NCBI RefSeq assembly: GCF_041146395.1
Contig: NC_091002.1
Coordinates: 9,604,501 to 9,668,500 of the forward strand
DNA from: Eulemur rufifrons
Taxonomy: Eukaryota; Chordata; Mammalia; Primates; Lemuridae
Reading direction: 5' to 3'
DNA: 64,000 bases
Shown here: one piece after another, positions 14,236 to 27,239 of the stretch
How the letters are laid out: each line of letters opens with the position of its first letter
Numbering within the stretch: the first letter of the stretch is position 1
Notes under the pieces: model-generated
Seen by the model: the letters and a program-made list of their open reading frames with translations, nothing else
Databases searched by the model: none
Told to the model about the DNA's origin: nothing
Program-made: the position numbers and the translations under genes

Positions 14236-14827
14236 GGAGGTCTATCTGGAAAGTATTCAGCCATTGTTAATATAAGGAGAATGGCTGGTGTGACACTGAT
14301 GTAACCTGGTAGCCAAGGAGAGTGGACTGTAATACACATGCGTGAACAATGACGCCTTCACTGTACTAGTCAGTGGGGTGCAGGACGCCGCTTAGTGAGC
14401 ATGTGTACTGTGTGGCCACCGCATTCAAAATGACTGAGCAAGTAGAGCAACAAATCTGCATCAAATTTTGCGTTAAGCTTGAACATTCCTCTGTGGAAAC
14501 TACTCAGATGATTCAGAAGGCTTTTGGGGACGATGCAATGAGTGCAGTGAAAATAAAAGTGTGGCACAAATGCTTCAAAGATGGTCGAGAACCTATTGAA
14601 CATGATCTATGTTCTCGAAGGCCTACAACAAGCAGAACACCTGAGAACATTGAACGTCTACGGGTAAGAGACACTGGGAGAACCATATGAGGTCCCAAGG
14701 TGGCTACTTCCAAGGGGACTGAGGTGTCATCGTCCTATGTACAATGTTTCTTGTATCTTGTATTTTCTTCAATAAATGTGTCTAGTTTTTCACATTACAT
14801 GGCTGGATACTTTCTGGACAGACCTCG
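14236..14827 (+). mobile_element. Internally deleted mariner transposon
   Basis: Both ends carry a roughly 27-bp inverted repeat: AGGTCTATCTGGAAAGTATT... on the left, and on the right the complement AGGTCTGTCCAGAAAGTATC..., ending in CCATGGC-like sequence. TA follows the right end (14828-14829). A transposase start at 14430 reads MTEQVEQQICIKFCVKLEHS and on through a helix-turn-helix-like region to SRRPTTSRTPENIERLR, then breaks. What follows is 3' non-coding mariner sequence. At about 592 bp against about 1.3 kb usual, the DD(34)D catalytic region is missing, so the copy is non-autonomous. Confidence 0.9.
14430..14690 (+). pseudogene. Truncated mariner transposase (N-terminal DNA-binding part)
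   Basis: The frame opens with ATG at 14430 and runs 86 codons to a TGA. Residues 1 to about 79 match the N-terminal helix-turn-helix part of mariner transposases (as in GVQW3-type host copies): an FCVKL.....ET..MI..A.GDDAMS pattern, then a KVWHKCFKDGRE motif and a basic SRRPTTSRT linker. The last residues come from a deletion junction near 14668 and are not transposase. The catalytic domain is absent, so it could at most bind terminal repeats. Expression is not supported by anything seen here. Confidence 0.8.
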
Positions 14828-15982
14828 TATAACTACTAAGGCTTTGAATGGAATGTCACATCTCAGAATGATAATGGGATGTGGCCAGTTTTAGGAAATG
14901 AAGATTGACTTCATGGAGCCAATGCTTACAAAGCCCTCTTGAAAAAAACAGACTGGCACCTGGCTTACAGAGCCCGCATCCTTACAAATGAGTGAGGAAA
15001 GTTGCTTCCTACCAGGCCCAAGAATCATAAAATATTTTAGGGTCCTAGAAGGAAAGAAATTCACCCAAATCTATAGGTACAGCAGTTCTTGGTTTGGCCT
15101 CCTAAACTTGAGAGGCTTTTAAAGTTTAATCTGAGACTCCTTATAAAAAGTTGCAGCAAAACAAACTTAAAAAGGCCTGTATGGTCAATTATCATTCTTG
15201 CTGCACTTAAGTAAATGATCATGCCAAATCTAATGAGACCAGACTTATTTTATAAAGAAAAATAATACCATATTGATTATCTTTGATAAAGGAGATGATT
15301 ATAGAAAGAAATTTTGTTTCTATAGAAAACTATAACACACCATTGCAGAGGTTATCAGCTTCTAATCCTATTTGTTATCTTTGAGGTTTTATTATCTCTC
15401 TGTAAATTGGGCTGGATCCTGCCATCTTACACATTTTGTCAGTCCTTACCAAATTCTAAATTCTCCTAGTTTCCTTAGTATCTGGTTACAACCCTCAAAA
15501 TTAACATTTCCAATTTTTCTCCCACCCTCTCAACTTGGCATCACTGAAAACTAAGAACTGACTATCCAGATCCCTATTGGGATAACTGATTATCTTGTAG
15601 CTGCCCCATTTCCCCAAGGGTCTGAAAAAGTCCCGCAGGCTGAAGTTGGTTGACTTGATATAAACTTCAAAGGACTCATCAGGACAACAGACCACATATG
15701 GGCTGCCATCTCCAAAGACATTCAGACTGCAAACAGGAGAATCCTCACCCCACCATCTAAAAACAATTTAAGCCCAACGTAAAAAACTCTTCTTGACTGC
15801 CCTCTGGACTCAGAAACTGGTTTTACAGTCCGCTCTAAGCACTTACCTTTGTTTTTCTTTTTGTTTCCTCATTCTAATCTATGTCCTTTTCCTTTGCAGA
15901 TCTCTTACCTCTCAATTTCTAACCCAATTTTTCTCCCACAGCATTAACCAGCTCCTTCTTGGGAAGTTTCAAATGGGGAAAA
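14828..15982. other. Possible internal ERV remnant upstream of an LTR
   Basis: This stretch directly precedes a polypurine tract (AAATGGGGAAAA, 15971-15982) and an LTR, which is the position of the 3' part of a provirus. Coding is fully decayed and no retroviral motif could be read with certainty. Confidence 0.35.
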
Positions 15983-16464
15983 TGTAGGGACTGATAACCC
16001 ACCAAAAATGAGGTTACATCAAAGTGGAAACATATGAATTATAGCAGACGCATAAAGAAATGTTACCTGAACTTCCTTTATATGACTAGCGCAGAACGTT
16101 ATGAGAGTCAGCAGCCACAAAGTCCCCCTCTGATGAGGTCTGCAGTCAGGCCATGATTGACCATGGGTATCAGGACATTAGAAAAAGCAACGTACGAAGA
16201 AGTCTCATTACAATCTTCCACCCTATGAATTCCTGATGTGCGAGTACACAAGCCCTTATTAAGCTGGTATATAAACCTTTACCTCTTCTGGGAGATACTT
16301 TCTCTATAAAGTATTGCCACATGCACAATAAACTTTTCTTCTGTTCACCCTGTCCATTGTCACTTAATTCACAGGTCCCCTGACAATCTGGATCTAAGCT
16401 GATGGAAGAAAAGTTCTTTCCTCCCAATAGCAGCATTATCGGGTCTGGCTGTCTTTTTTCAACA
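15983..16464 (+). mobile_element. ERV LTR, class I-like, with preceding polypurine tract
   Basis: Begins TGTAGGGACTGATAACCC right after a purine run and ends near TTTTTTCAACA. It contains a TATA-like GGTATATAAACC (about 16265-16276) and a polyadenylation signal (CAATAAAC, about 16326-16333) in the correct order for U3-R-U5. No matching 5' LTR was found within the window. The family was not assigned. Confidence 0.65.
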
Positions 16465-16499
16465 TAATGAACTCCTTCCAGCAATGACTTTATCTTTCA

Positions 16500-16590
16500 T
16501 CTTCCTCTCATCTTTATCTCCACGGCACTTAACTTAATGGCAGGCTCATAGTTTGTGCTCAATGAATCCTTGATCAAAGAATTACTGCCC
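16500..16590 (+). repeat. L2-like 3' tail
   Basis: Contains GGCAGGCTCATAGTTTGTGC then TCAATGAATCCTTG, as at L2 3' ends. Confidence 0.5.
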
Positions 16591-16689
16591 TGTGATCATT
16601 AGTACAGAAAAATTATCAGAACTACCATCACCTTCTCTGGGCTCCCATTGCACTTAGAGTTTCATTTTTTTTTTTTTTTTTTTCTATTT

Positions 16690-16935
16690 CAAACTGTGTT
16701 CCCAACCAAGTAAATGCATTTAAAGTGACTTTGGTTGATAGTCACTTGGCTGTGTATTGGAATCTCCTGGGGAGTTTACAAAATACCGATGCCTGGCACT
16801 TGCCCTGGAAATTCTAGTTTTATTCGCCTCAAGTGTGACCTGGCCATTAGGCTCTAGGCTGTGACTTTTACTATCATTTCAAAAAACTACCCACAGTATC
16901 TAACACAGTGCTAGACAGACAGTAAGCAACCACAT
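16690..16935 (+). repeat. hAT (MER5-like) fragment followed by L2/MIR-like tail
   Basis: GGAATCTCCTGGGGAGTTTA, CGATGCCTGGCACTTGCCCT and TCTAGTTTTATTCGCC resemble the MER5A series of Charlie elements. The ACACAGTGCTAGACAGACAG tail is a separate ancient fragment. Confidence 0.55.
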
Positions 16936-19900
16936 GTATTTATTAAATTGATAGGCTAAATGAAGGGACTGCTAATTAAGTGATTTATCTGTATCTCTGA
17001 AGCTCAGGACATGGTTTTCTCAAAAAGTGTATTTATTGTTGTACATATCTATAAAAAAGATTTCCCAAAATTAAATTTTAATTAAGATGCACATAACCTT
17101 CAAAATTCATGATTTTAAATTAGCAGCTCTATTATCCTATAGTTCTCTGATATCTAATTATAAAGGACAAACATAAAGAATTCATAAGTGAAAATTAGCT
17201 GGTTTAAAAACTGAATCTCTCTCTAAGTAATAGCAAAACAGTAATCAAAATAAATCAGAAAAGTCACATAATGCTTTTTCCCAATTCTCAAGCTGAGAGT
17301 ATGTTTGTTTTTTTTTTGTTTTTTTTGTTTTTTTTTTCCTGGCAAACAGATGCCATGTTTAATGTACCTTTAAAGTTAACTCCCAAAGTATGGGAGTTAA
17401 GCTACATTCTCTGTTAAGCTACAGCTGGGTATTCGCATTGAATTACCGGTGCCATGAAGTGCACAGTTTTCCACCCTGATGACCAGTGGGCTAAATGGCC
17501 CTTAACGCAGCCCCTCAAGACTAGGAGAAGGTACTTTCACCTCTGCTATTTCCTTTCAAAAGGAAACAGGCAGAAAACAAGTGATGATTTTTGAAAACGG
17601 ACCCTGTCCTCAATTTTAAGGGTGATATAGAAAGAAATAATGAGGCTGAGTTCATAATGCTTAAGGAGACATGCTGTGTCTCTGAATTCAATCTAAGAAA
17701 GCTTCCCATTGGATGGAGTTGCCATTTCTCCCTTTTTATTTTACTATTTCCTCCTAAAAGAGTAAAACATTTCCTTTGAGCAAATTTAAACAGTATTTTT
17801 TTTAAAAAAATGTTTTATTGCATGCCACCAAATAAGTTGTTGCTTATATTTCAGAAGGCTGACTTCCCTTTCTCCACTTTGGGCTGTGAAACTGGGGCAA
17901 TAACATGAGGCATTGATGGGCAAACAGAGAGAGTCCTTTCCTGAGAGAACAAAAGCCAATCTAGCAACCAAGGGAGCCCAAGATCATCTGTATGGATGGA
18001 ACCTTCAGGGAATGGGCTTGTTTTTATCAATGCAGTTCCTGCACTTGGAGTTGAAAAAGAAAAGTGTATCTTAAGTGTGCTATGTAGAGCTTTCCATCAA
18101 ATCGCACCTGTAAAACTGAAAGGGAAAAACAACACCCAGGGTCAGGCCTCCACGGTACCTTCTGCAGGTGCTCCCACATCTGAGACTGAGGAGGTTTCAC
18201 TTCCCGTGGGGTCCTCAGACTCCTCTTAAGTTGCCACATATCAATAAACACTCAGTGCTTGCTAGAATCTCTGTCAATTCAGCCAGGTGGGGGTCACCTG
18301 TCTGCTTCCAGAGGTGGCACAGGGCTTTCCTATGTGCTGCTTTTGCACTCACTCACTTTCCTAGGGGTGTGATCTCAGCCCTAACACCCCCACCTGCCCT
18401 GCCTGCCAGCCACGCTCACTTCCCCAGCCCTGCCCACACCAACCTGGGGCCTGCCCCGCCTGCACAGGTCCCTCTGTGGGCATCCCTTAGACGGACCCCC
18501 TTCAGCAGAAGGCGTGAGGACCAGGAGCAGACACAGGCCTGTGGGGCCTTGCAGCAGAGATGCCTGTTTTCCCTCTGATTGCCAGTCTGACAGTGACTTG
18601 TTTCTTCTCCTACTGTACGGGGCAACTGTTTAAACAACTTGTCCTAATTCCGCTAAGAGGGGAAGGAACACAGCACTGGGCAATGGAATCTACCCTAAAG
18701 AGCTGTTGTGCATATGAAATGAGGTAGGAAGTAAAATGCTTAGCATTGTAGGCATCTGGGCATCTTGCAATATAGGCAGGCAGTAAACATTAAGGTGAAC
18801 TGAAATGTCCTCCCCAGAGGTGGGGGAGAGATAAATACACCCTGGCTTTCGCCATTACTGCAACAGCTCCTTTCCTGACCAAAGCATCAAGTTGAGCTCT
18901 AATTTCTTACTCTGGTATATTAAATCACAATTGTTCTTTCACCGCATTAGTGCTCAAAAGTGGTAGTTGGAGCTGCTGAGATCACTCCAGTAATCTGCAT
19001 ACAGCATCAGGTGGAGAAGGGATGCGCTAAGTGGGGCACAGCCTCCCCTGCCGCCCTCGGTCCTAAGGGCACTTGCTTAGTCACAGGCCCTTCCTCGAGA
19101 GTCTGAGCCAAGCAAAGGTGGGAGAGCACAGTGTTCTGCTGCGCCAGCTCAGGGCTGCTCCACCTTTATCTGTTAGAGAACTAAACAACATCAGGTCTTC
19201 TGGAGAATTACGAGGCAGTGGCCAGAGCTACTCAGTGGCTGGTTCTGATTCTCTGCCTTTCTGGGCTCGTGGTAGGATGGCATATCCACTCCCCTTTTAA
19301 AGTTTGGGGTGGCCCAGCGACTCACCTTGGCTAAGGAAACGCGAGGCAGAAGAGCCTATCTGAGGAGACAGAGTAAGTACATGCGGAGCTAGTCTCGGCT
19401 CTGAGTGGCCACAATGAACGGAGCCCACATTGGGCACACAGCAGGAAGGAGAGACATACTGCAGTGAGCCAGGGTGCTGCAGCATAACCTGCCCCTGACC
19501 AATACACATTTCATTACCTGAAGTCCCTCAGGTAAGACCAATAACTCAAGCTCCAGGTCTGTACATCCAATTGTCTCTTTGGGTCTCCATTTGAAGTCTC
19601 TCAGGCAACTCAACATTAACATGCCCAAACCAAATTCTTGACTTCCCCACCCCCAAATATGCTCCACCCCAGGTTCTCCCTCTTGGCAAACACCATGTGC
19701 CCAAGCATCCGTGGCAGGCTCCCAGGAGCATCCCTGACACCCCTCCTTGCTCCTACCTCCACTTCTGAGGCACCTCAAGTCTCCAACACCTGTTTCCAAC
19801 CCTTCTACCTCTAGTCGCCTCTGCTGCTGCCTCTCCAGGCCACGCCACCACCGTTTCTGCCCAGACCAGCAGTCTCAAATGTTTCTGATTGTACATTCCC

Positions 19901-19990
19901 TCATTATGAATGTACATATTAAATTATATATATATATGTATAATTGGTCTGTATGTATATATTGGTTAATCCCTACATATGAATGTAATT
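16936..19990. other. Unassigned ABHD12 intron sequence
   Basis: About 3 kb with no gene, RNA or named repeat that I can support. It includes a T-rich run (about 17306-17338) and a moderately G+C-rich block at 18280-18580. Confidence 0.5.
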
Positions 19991-19999
19991 GGAAGGCTT

Positions 20000-20610
20000 G
20001 ATATTTCCTTCCTAGACCCCAGTGACTGTGTCTCAGATATCCTGTGCATGAACCCATCCCAACACCCCAGCCTCCTGAAAAGACCTCCTAAATGGTATCC
20101 CCCCTGCTACCTCACATCTGCCTTCCTCCACAGATGTGCTCTACTATGTAGCCAAAGAGATCTTTCTAAAATGCAAATTTGGTCATGTCAACATCCCCCT
20201 TAACCTGCCAAATGCATCTAAAATGGGTCCCCAGGCCCCATGGGTCCCAGGCTGCTATCCCCGTCTCCAGCACTCGCTCACCAGGCTGGACTCCCCAGGC
20301 CCTTTCTGTTTCTCGCAGGGGCTCCAAATCCTGTGCCCTCAACCCTGAGCCTCCCCCAGGTCCCAGCTTCTCTGCCATTGATCCAAAGTACCCTTGGCCG
20401 TCCAGTCTACTCAGGCTCTCCTCTCACAATCTCTTGTCAATTTCTCCTTTCCATTCCTCTGTATGGAAATATTTATCTATACACTCATTTATATAATCTC
20501 TCCCCAAGAGTAAATAACATGGCTCATGTTGTTGACGCTGTATCACTGGTGTCCAGCACCAGGGTGCTCAAGAAATATTGGTGGGATGAAGTCAAAGAAC
20601 TAACAAAGGT
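20000..20610 (+). repeat. L2 LINE 3' half
   Basis: Follows the L2 order: CTTTCTAAAATGCAAATTTG, the C-rich protein-coding remnant, GAGTAAATAACATGGCTCAT and CAGGGTGCTCAAGAAATATT. Confidence 0.7.
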
Positions 20611-20719
20611 GGAAGTCTGCAGTTTCTATCATGAACCTCCTTGCTAGGTAGAAAAATGGGCTTGGCAGGACAAGGAGACAAGTTTCTCAAACATGACTTG
20701 GACCATCAAAATATTTTCA

Positions 20720-21125
20720 AGGGAAAGTAAGAATTTGTAAAAATTTTCCAGGATTCAAGTGATACAATTATGCAACATATATATGAAAGGCAAACATCAC
20801 ACAAAATTTCATTTTCACCCATCAATTGATAAACATTAACAATAATATTATCTAATGAAGGCAGGTGTGGGGAAAATGGGCACTGAAACACTCTTGATAG
20901 GAGAGTAAAACCTCATAACCCTGTTGGGGGTCACCTTGGCAAGTTTCAAAATTTTAAAAATTCATACTCTTTGGTCCACCAAATCTCAAATTACTCTAGA
21001 TTAACTGGACACTTTTTTTAAAAAAAGGAACAAACATTAGACATTAGAAAAATTGCTAATAATAGCAAGAAAGACTGAGAATAAGTCAATTGTCCACCAG
21101 TAGGAAGCTGATTAAATAAATGATG
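20720..21125 (+). repeat. L1M or HAL1 fragment
   Basis: ACCTTGGCAAGTTTCAAAAT, TACTCTTTGGTCCACCAAAT and CAATTGTCCACCAGTAGGAA match the sense LINE ORF2 3' order at low identity. Confidence 0.6.
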
Positions 21126-22595
21126 AACCCATTTAGCACGAGGATGCTGGGTTCATGTCATATAGGATCTTTACTGTGAAAATCAGTGATTATTCTTCTA
21201 AAATTCCCCTGAAGTCATAATATGCCACAGGTAGGCGTTTCTTCCAGCTACCATTCCACCAACTGTTGACCCATCCTCAAGAGCAATAGTGAAGTTTGTG
21301 AAGGCCTTCTAACGCTGCTGCCTGACTCCTCACCAGTTTGCATTTTAACCCTCTCTTTTTGCTCCTGTACAAGCAGTCTAGCACCATTACCTGCACATCC
21401 TCCTCAGAATGTGTCAAAATACAGTGAATATCAGGAAGAGTCCACACAGGAGCAAACTCCATACATTGTAGGCCTTGAGGCTGGGAGCAGGCAGAAGGTT
21501 TATTATCTGCAAAGGGTAAAACAGAAGCTTTGGACTATGGAGGGCCAATATACTAAAAGCAGAAGAAATACACTAAAGTTTAGAAAAAAACGTCGAGAAG
21601 CCCCAGCCTTCTTTCTCAGCTCTCGGAGAGCTGGAAGCTGGAGGCAGGCCATGATGAGCTTAGCAGCAAAAGATACAGGGCAGCCCCCCACCCCGCCACT
21701 GTCCTCCTGAATGTCCAGTCTCTGGTCTACATTGCAACTTGCCATTTGCAACTGCGGGAGCCCTGTGTTCCCAAGACTCGCTCATGCCCTTGCACTCTGA
21801 CTTCCCTAGGAAGCAAGCTGAGGCAGACCGATCCCAGGCAGAACTGCATTAAATTTATTTGGGAAAGGAACAACATCTTTTCAATATTGTGTGTTCTCAT
21901 CTATAAACAAAATGTATCTTTCTAATAGGATGGCCTTGCTAACTAAATAACACAAAAGAATTATTAACCCACAGCCTCTCAGTAAGGGCTAACATCAATC
22001 ATACGAGCTCTCTCCTTAACAGGTACCCTTCGGGGTTGTTTTCACAACATCTGAAAAGAGCTGAGCAGACAGAAAAAAAATGTAAAACTTTCTCTTTTAC
22101 ATTCACCAAATCTAAAACTGCTTTGAGGGTTTGCTTTTATAGCCTTGAAGAGTTCCTGAGCAGACAGAAGGGGTGCAAACTTCAGGCCTCAGTTCCTGCC
22201 CAAAATCATATCTCAAGGGTGAAATCACTAACAAGATCACATCTCCAGCGCTAAGCCTATCTCCAGGCTTCTGTTACCAGCCTGCCACTAAAAGAGAGAA
22301 GCAGCAGATGCAGCAGTTTCACAGCTGCACCCTGCTAATCACTCCACAGCTGCTTCTGTTATCATCTGACAACGATCACTATTTTTCCTTTCTCTTTGTC
22401 CCTATAAAAAACGGCAAGCTGCTTGGCCTCAGTGGGGGAACCTTTCTCTTTTTTGGGTGCCATGCCATGCCATCTCCCATTTCTTTCTTTTTCTCCCTGG
22501 CCCATCTTTCTAGCTGGTTAGTTACTAGTATATAAGAAAGCTATCAATTGGTATATATTTATTTTGCATTTGAAAATCTTACTGAGCTCCCTGAG
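21126..22595. other. Unassigned stretch, possibly LTR-like at its right end
   Basis: No exon recognised. Around 22400-22500, CCTATAAAAAACGGC followed by a C/T-rich run and GCCATGCCATGCC looks like an LTR promoter region, but no terminal repeat or polyadenylation signal confirms it. Confidence 0.3.
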
Positions 22596-22610
22596 TTCTG
22601 AGAAGTTTTT

Positions 22611-22935
<325 letters not shown>

Positions 22936-23611
22936 TTCTGAGAAGTTTTTAGTCAATTTTTATTGGGGGTTTCCAAGTCATTATCTACAAGCAAGCAATG
23001 ACTATTTTAGCCCCTCCTTTCTATAGGTTTCTCTTTTAACTTTTACATTCTTCCCATAATGTCTAGAAAATTCAGAATAATATCTTTATAGTAGAGATGA
23101 GAGCAGATGTAGTGTTGTTTCTTTACTTGAATTTCCATTCATTTAACAAATATTTATCAAGTCTTTACTAGGTGCCAGGCAGTAAATAAAATGATTGACA
23201 TTTTACTTTTCTTTATGTTACTTGATGAGATAGATGTGTTTGATCAAGATTGAATTTTAAATGCAGTAGATGGCAGACTTCTCAATAAAACATTAGGATA
23301 TGAAAGTACAAAAAGTACTTTTATAATAAACAAACATATGCATCTGCATTTTCATCTGTTTAAGAATCTCTAAGCCCTGGGGTTCCTTGCGCCGAGAATG
23401 GAACAGAAAACCTCCTCCTCCCTAACATACTCCACAGAGCCAGTAACCAGGACAGAGTGCCCCAGGACGCTGGCTTGAGCCTTCTGGGTCAAGGTCACAC
23501 TGAGACTTGACCAAAATAGCTCTCAAAAATCATTCCTTTTCCATTTTTATTTAAACAAAGCAAAAACTCACAATAAAGCAATATTCTAAAAACTTATCTT
23601 CAGATAACAAT

Positions 23612-24035
23612 GGTGTCTTAGTCCATTGGTGCTGTTATGAAGGAATACCTGAGGCTGGATAATTTATAAAGTAAAAAGGGTTATGTGGCTCATGGTTCTG
23701 CAGGCTGTACAAGAAGCATGGCACAAGCATCTGCATCTCGTGAGGGCCTCAAGCTGTTTCCACTCACTGCAAAAGGGGAAGCAGACCCAGTATGCAGAGA
23801 TCACATGATAAGAGAGGGGCAAGAGAGAGAGGGGGTAGGTGACGAGCTCTTTTCAACAACCAGTTCTAGTGGTAACTAAGAGTGAGCTTACTCACTCCTG
23901 TGGTGAGAATGGCACCAAGCTATTCATGAGGAATCCACCCTAAGACCCACACACCTCCCACTATGCAATATCTCCAACAACGGGGATCAAATTTCAACAT
24001 GAGACTTGGTGGGGCTAAACAAACCATATCCAAAT
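23612..24035 (-). mobile_element. MST-type MaLR LTR
   Basis: In complement the element opens with TATGGTTTG and closes with GGACTAAGACA. Internal blocks (AATTTATAAAG, GCAGGCTGTAC, AGCATGGCAC, AGATCACATG, CAACATGAGACTTGGTGGGG) are those of MST LTRs. Confidence 0.88.
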
Positions 24036-24499
24036 GATAGCAAAAGTGCTACAGAGATATGCTGTGACATTTCCTGTTACTAAACATGTGGCACTAAGTT
24101 GACATGTAGAAATGCAAACTAAGCCATTAAGTTCCATTTTCATCTGTATTACTGGCAAAGATTGATACTGATAATACCAAAATGGTATTGCCAGTGGGAG
24201 CTGCTTCTTGACCTAAGAATTCCGCTTTGAAGAACTGACCATACAGACAAGGTTGCCCCAGGATCTGCGGAGATGGCTAGCAGACAACCAAAATTTCGCA
24301 CTCTCCCTTCTTTATCTAATGTAGAGCTGGGGATAGGAAGTGGCTGCCAAGTTGGGGACTACATATCTGAGCCCACCTGGGGAGCAGATGGAGCCAAGTG
24401 AGTATTTCCCACCAATGCACTGTAAGGCCTCATGCGGCTGGCTGTTGGTAGTGATTTAGTACAGCAACTAGTGCTATTCTAACTAGCACAGATAATATT

Positions 24500-25265
24500 C
24501 TACAGGCTCATTTTTTATTCTAGCTCACCTATTAATATAATTTTTTGGGAAAAGGTCATGTGTTTACATAGTTCAAAAATGAAACAACATAAAGTCTCAT
24601 TCCCAACTTGTCACCACACATCCTATGTCCCTCATGCCCATAGATAACCATTTGTATTAGCTACCTATTTATCCTTCCAGTGTTTTCTTATGCAAATACA
24701 CGTACATGTTTTCATTCCTTGTTTTTTTCCCATACAAAGGCAGCATGGTAAACTGTTTCACATCTTATTTTTCTTTCAACAACATACTCAGGCAATTTAT
24801 CCACATCAATTCATAGTTTTTTGGAGGTCCCCAGTATCTCACTGGTCTGCATAACATAGGTTAGTAAATCAGTCTCCTACTGCTGGACAATCAGGTTGTT
24901 TCCAGTAATCAGTGCCACAGTGAGTCCTTCTGTAGATATATAATTCTGTATGTGCACGTGCAGGTAGGATAGTCTTAGGATGGAAACTGCTGGATCAAAG
25001 AGTAAACATATCTGTGATTATTAAGAGATTACCCTCCCAATTCCTTGCTTCCCTTAAGCCTCACTAACAAAGTGGTTGTCAAAGATGCATTTTTGCCAAT
25101 CTGATAGGTGAGAAATGGCATCCTGATGTAGTTTTGACTTTTTCTAATTAAGAATAAAGTTTGGTTGGGTAGTCTTTCACATATCAAAGGATTATGGTAT
25201 TTCTTTTTCCATGAATTATCCATATCCTTTGCCATGTTTTGGGGTTTGAATTTTTTCTTTTCCAT
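24500..25265 (-). mobile_element. L1M 3' region, antisense
   Basis: Antisense blocks TTTATCCACATCAATTCATA, GGACAATCAGGTTGTTTCCA and AACTGCTGGATCAAAGAGTA follow the L1M order. Confidence 0.75.
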
Positions 25266-26379
25266 TCCCAAAAGCTCTTTATCTACTGAAGTAGTTAGCT
25301 CCTTACCTGTATGAATTGCAAATATTTGTATTTTGTCATTATTTACGTCAAGTAGATGTTTTTCATGCTTAAGAAGTCAAATTTCTTTTAAATAATTTTA
25401 ATAGAATCTGGACTTTGAGTTGTAGTTAGAAAGGCCTCCTTCACTTCAATTCAATTCAAAGAATTTCACTCGCTTTCTTCTAGTACTTTTTGGTTTCATT
25501 GTTTACATCTACCTCTGATCCATTAGTATCTCAATCCTGGTGTATCTTATACTGATACGGATCCAGACTCACTCTATTTCAAAAGCTACCTAGTTGTCTC
25601 AAAAACTTTTGTTAAAAACCAAACCAAAATAAATTTTAACCCCTCTTCTCATTTATGATTCCACCTTATCACACTCTAGATTCCAAGTGTATTTGGGTCT
25701 ATTTCCAGAATCTCTGGCTGTCTCCCCGGCCTGCTATTTCTGAGCTGAGCACTACAGCATGGCCCAGACTCCACACACCACTCTTCTTCCTCCAGAGGCT
25801 CCTGGCACTTCCGAAGGTCACTTTTTCATGTGAACTTCAAAATCAGATTGCACAGAACCAGAGAGAAACAGACTGGCATTTTTATTTGTAATTCTGTTAA
25901 ATGAATAATCTAACTTTGAGAGATTAGGCAGTTTATGATGTTGAACTTTCCTAGTCATGAGCATGGTATGTCCTTACACGTGTTCAAGTCTACTTTTGTG
26001 TGCTTCAGAAAAGTCTTAAAAGTTTTCTTCTTTTGATTTTGCATATTTCTTTTTAAGCATCTTTCTAGAAATTTTTTTGTAATGACTTATTTTGCTTTGT
26101 CTCCTCTTCCACTATATTTTACAACCAATTGTTGTTTGCATATGTGGAAGCTACACATTATAGTACACTAATTTTATTATTCTATGGCTTTACTAGTACA
26201 TCCACACACTGAGATGACATGTAGTCGTTAAAAAAAAAGAACGTGAGTCTATACAGTGACGTGGTAAGGGGTAGAAAGGACTTATAGTCTTGTGGAGAGA
26301 AGGACCATTCATATTAGGGAGGGGGAAGTACAGGGACATAAAATGTACCACATATACCCTTCAGTATTTTTAAACAATT

Positions 26380-27200
26380 TACACATATTGCTTCTTTTCA
26401 AATGTTTTTGCTAAAATTATACTCAACGAAATTTACCATCATAATCATTTTTAAACATATCGTTCAGTGGCATAAAATATTCATATTGTTGTACAATCAC
26501 TGTCACCATCTCCTTAATTCTTTTCATCCTGTAAAGCTGAAACTCTAGTCCCATTGATGCCCCTGGCAACCACCATTCTATTTTCTATGATTTTGACAAC
26601 TCTAGTACCTCATATAAGTGGATTCACACAATATTTGTCTTTTTGTGTCTGGCTTATTTCACCTAGAATAATATCCTCAAGATTCATCCAATGTTATAGC
26701 ATATTTCAGAAATTCCTTTTTAAGGCTAATATTCCATTGTATGGATATACCATATTTTGCTTATCCATTCATTCTTGCATGGATGCTTGGGTTGCTTCCA
26801 CATTTTAGTCATTGTGAATAGCGCTGCTATAAACATAGGTACACGAATATCTCTTAGAGACCCTGCTTTCAATTCTTTAGGGTATATACCCAGAAGTGGA
26901 ACTGCTGCATCATATGGTAATTCTATGTTTAATTTTTTAAGAGACTGTTATACTGTTTTCCACAGTTGATGTACCATTTTCAATCCCACCAATGTGTATA
27001 AGGGTTCCAATTTTTCCACATTCTTGCCAACACATTTGTTATTTTCTGTTTTTTTTATATTAGCCATCTTAATGGGCGTGAGGTAATATCTTACTGTGGT
27101 TTTATTTGCATTTCCCTAATGATTAATGATGTTGAGTATCCATGTGCTTGTAGGCCATTTGTACATCTTTGGAGAAACGTCTATTCAAGTCCTAGCCTCA
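26380..27200 (-). mobile_element. L1M 3' region, antisense
   Basis: Contains TATTCCATTGTATGGATATA, GCTTGGGTTGCTTCCACATT, TATACCCAGAAGTGGAACTG and TTTATTTGCATTTCCCTAAT, all antisense L1 ORF2/3' sequence. Confidence 0.88.
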
Positions 27201-27239
27201 TTTCTGAATCGGGTTGTTTTCCTGTGGAATTTTAGCAGT

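Noticed and set aside
14370..14603. Antisense open frame over the mariner
   Set aside because: It is the reverse shadow of the transposase remnant.
18168..18578. 136-codon open frame in a C-rich block
   Set aside because: No recognisable protein, and the block has the composition of ordinary non-coding intron.
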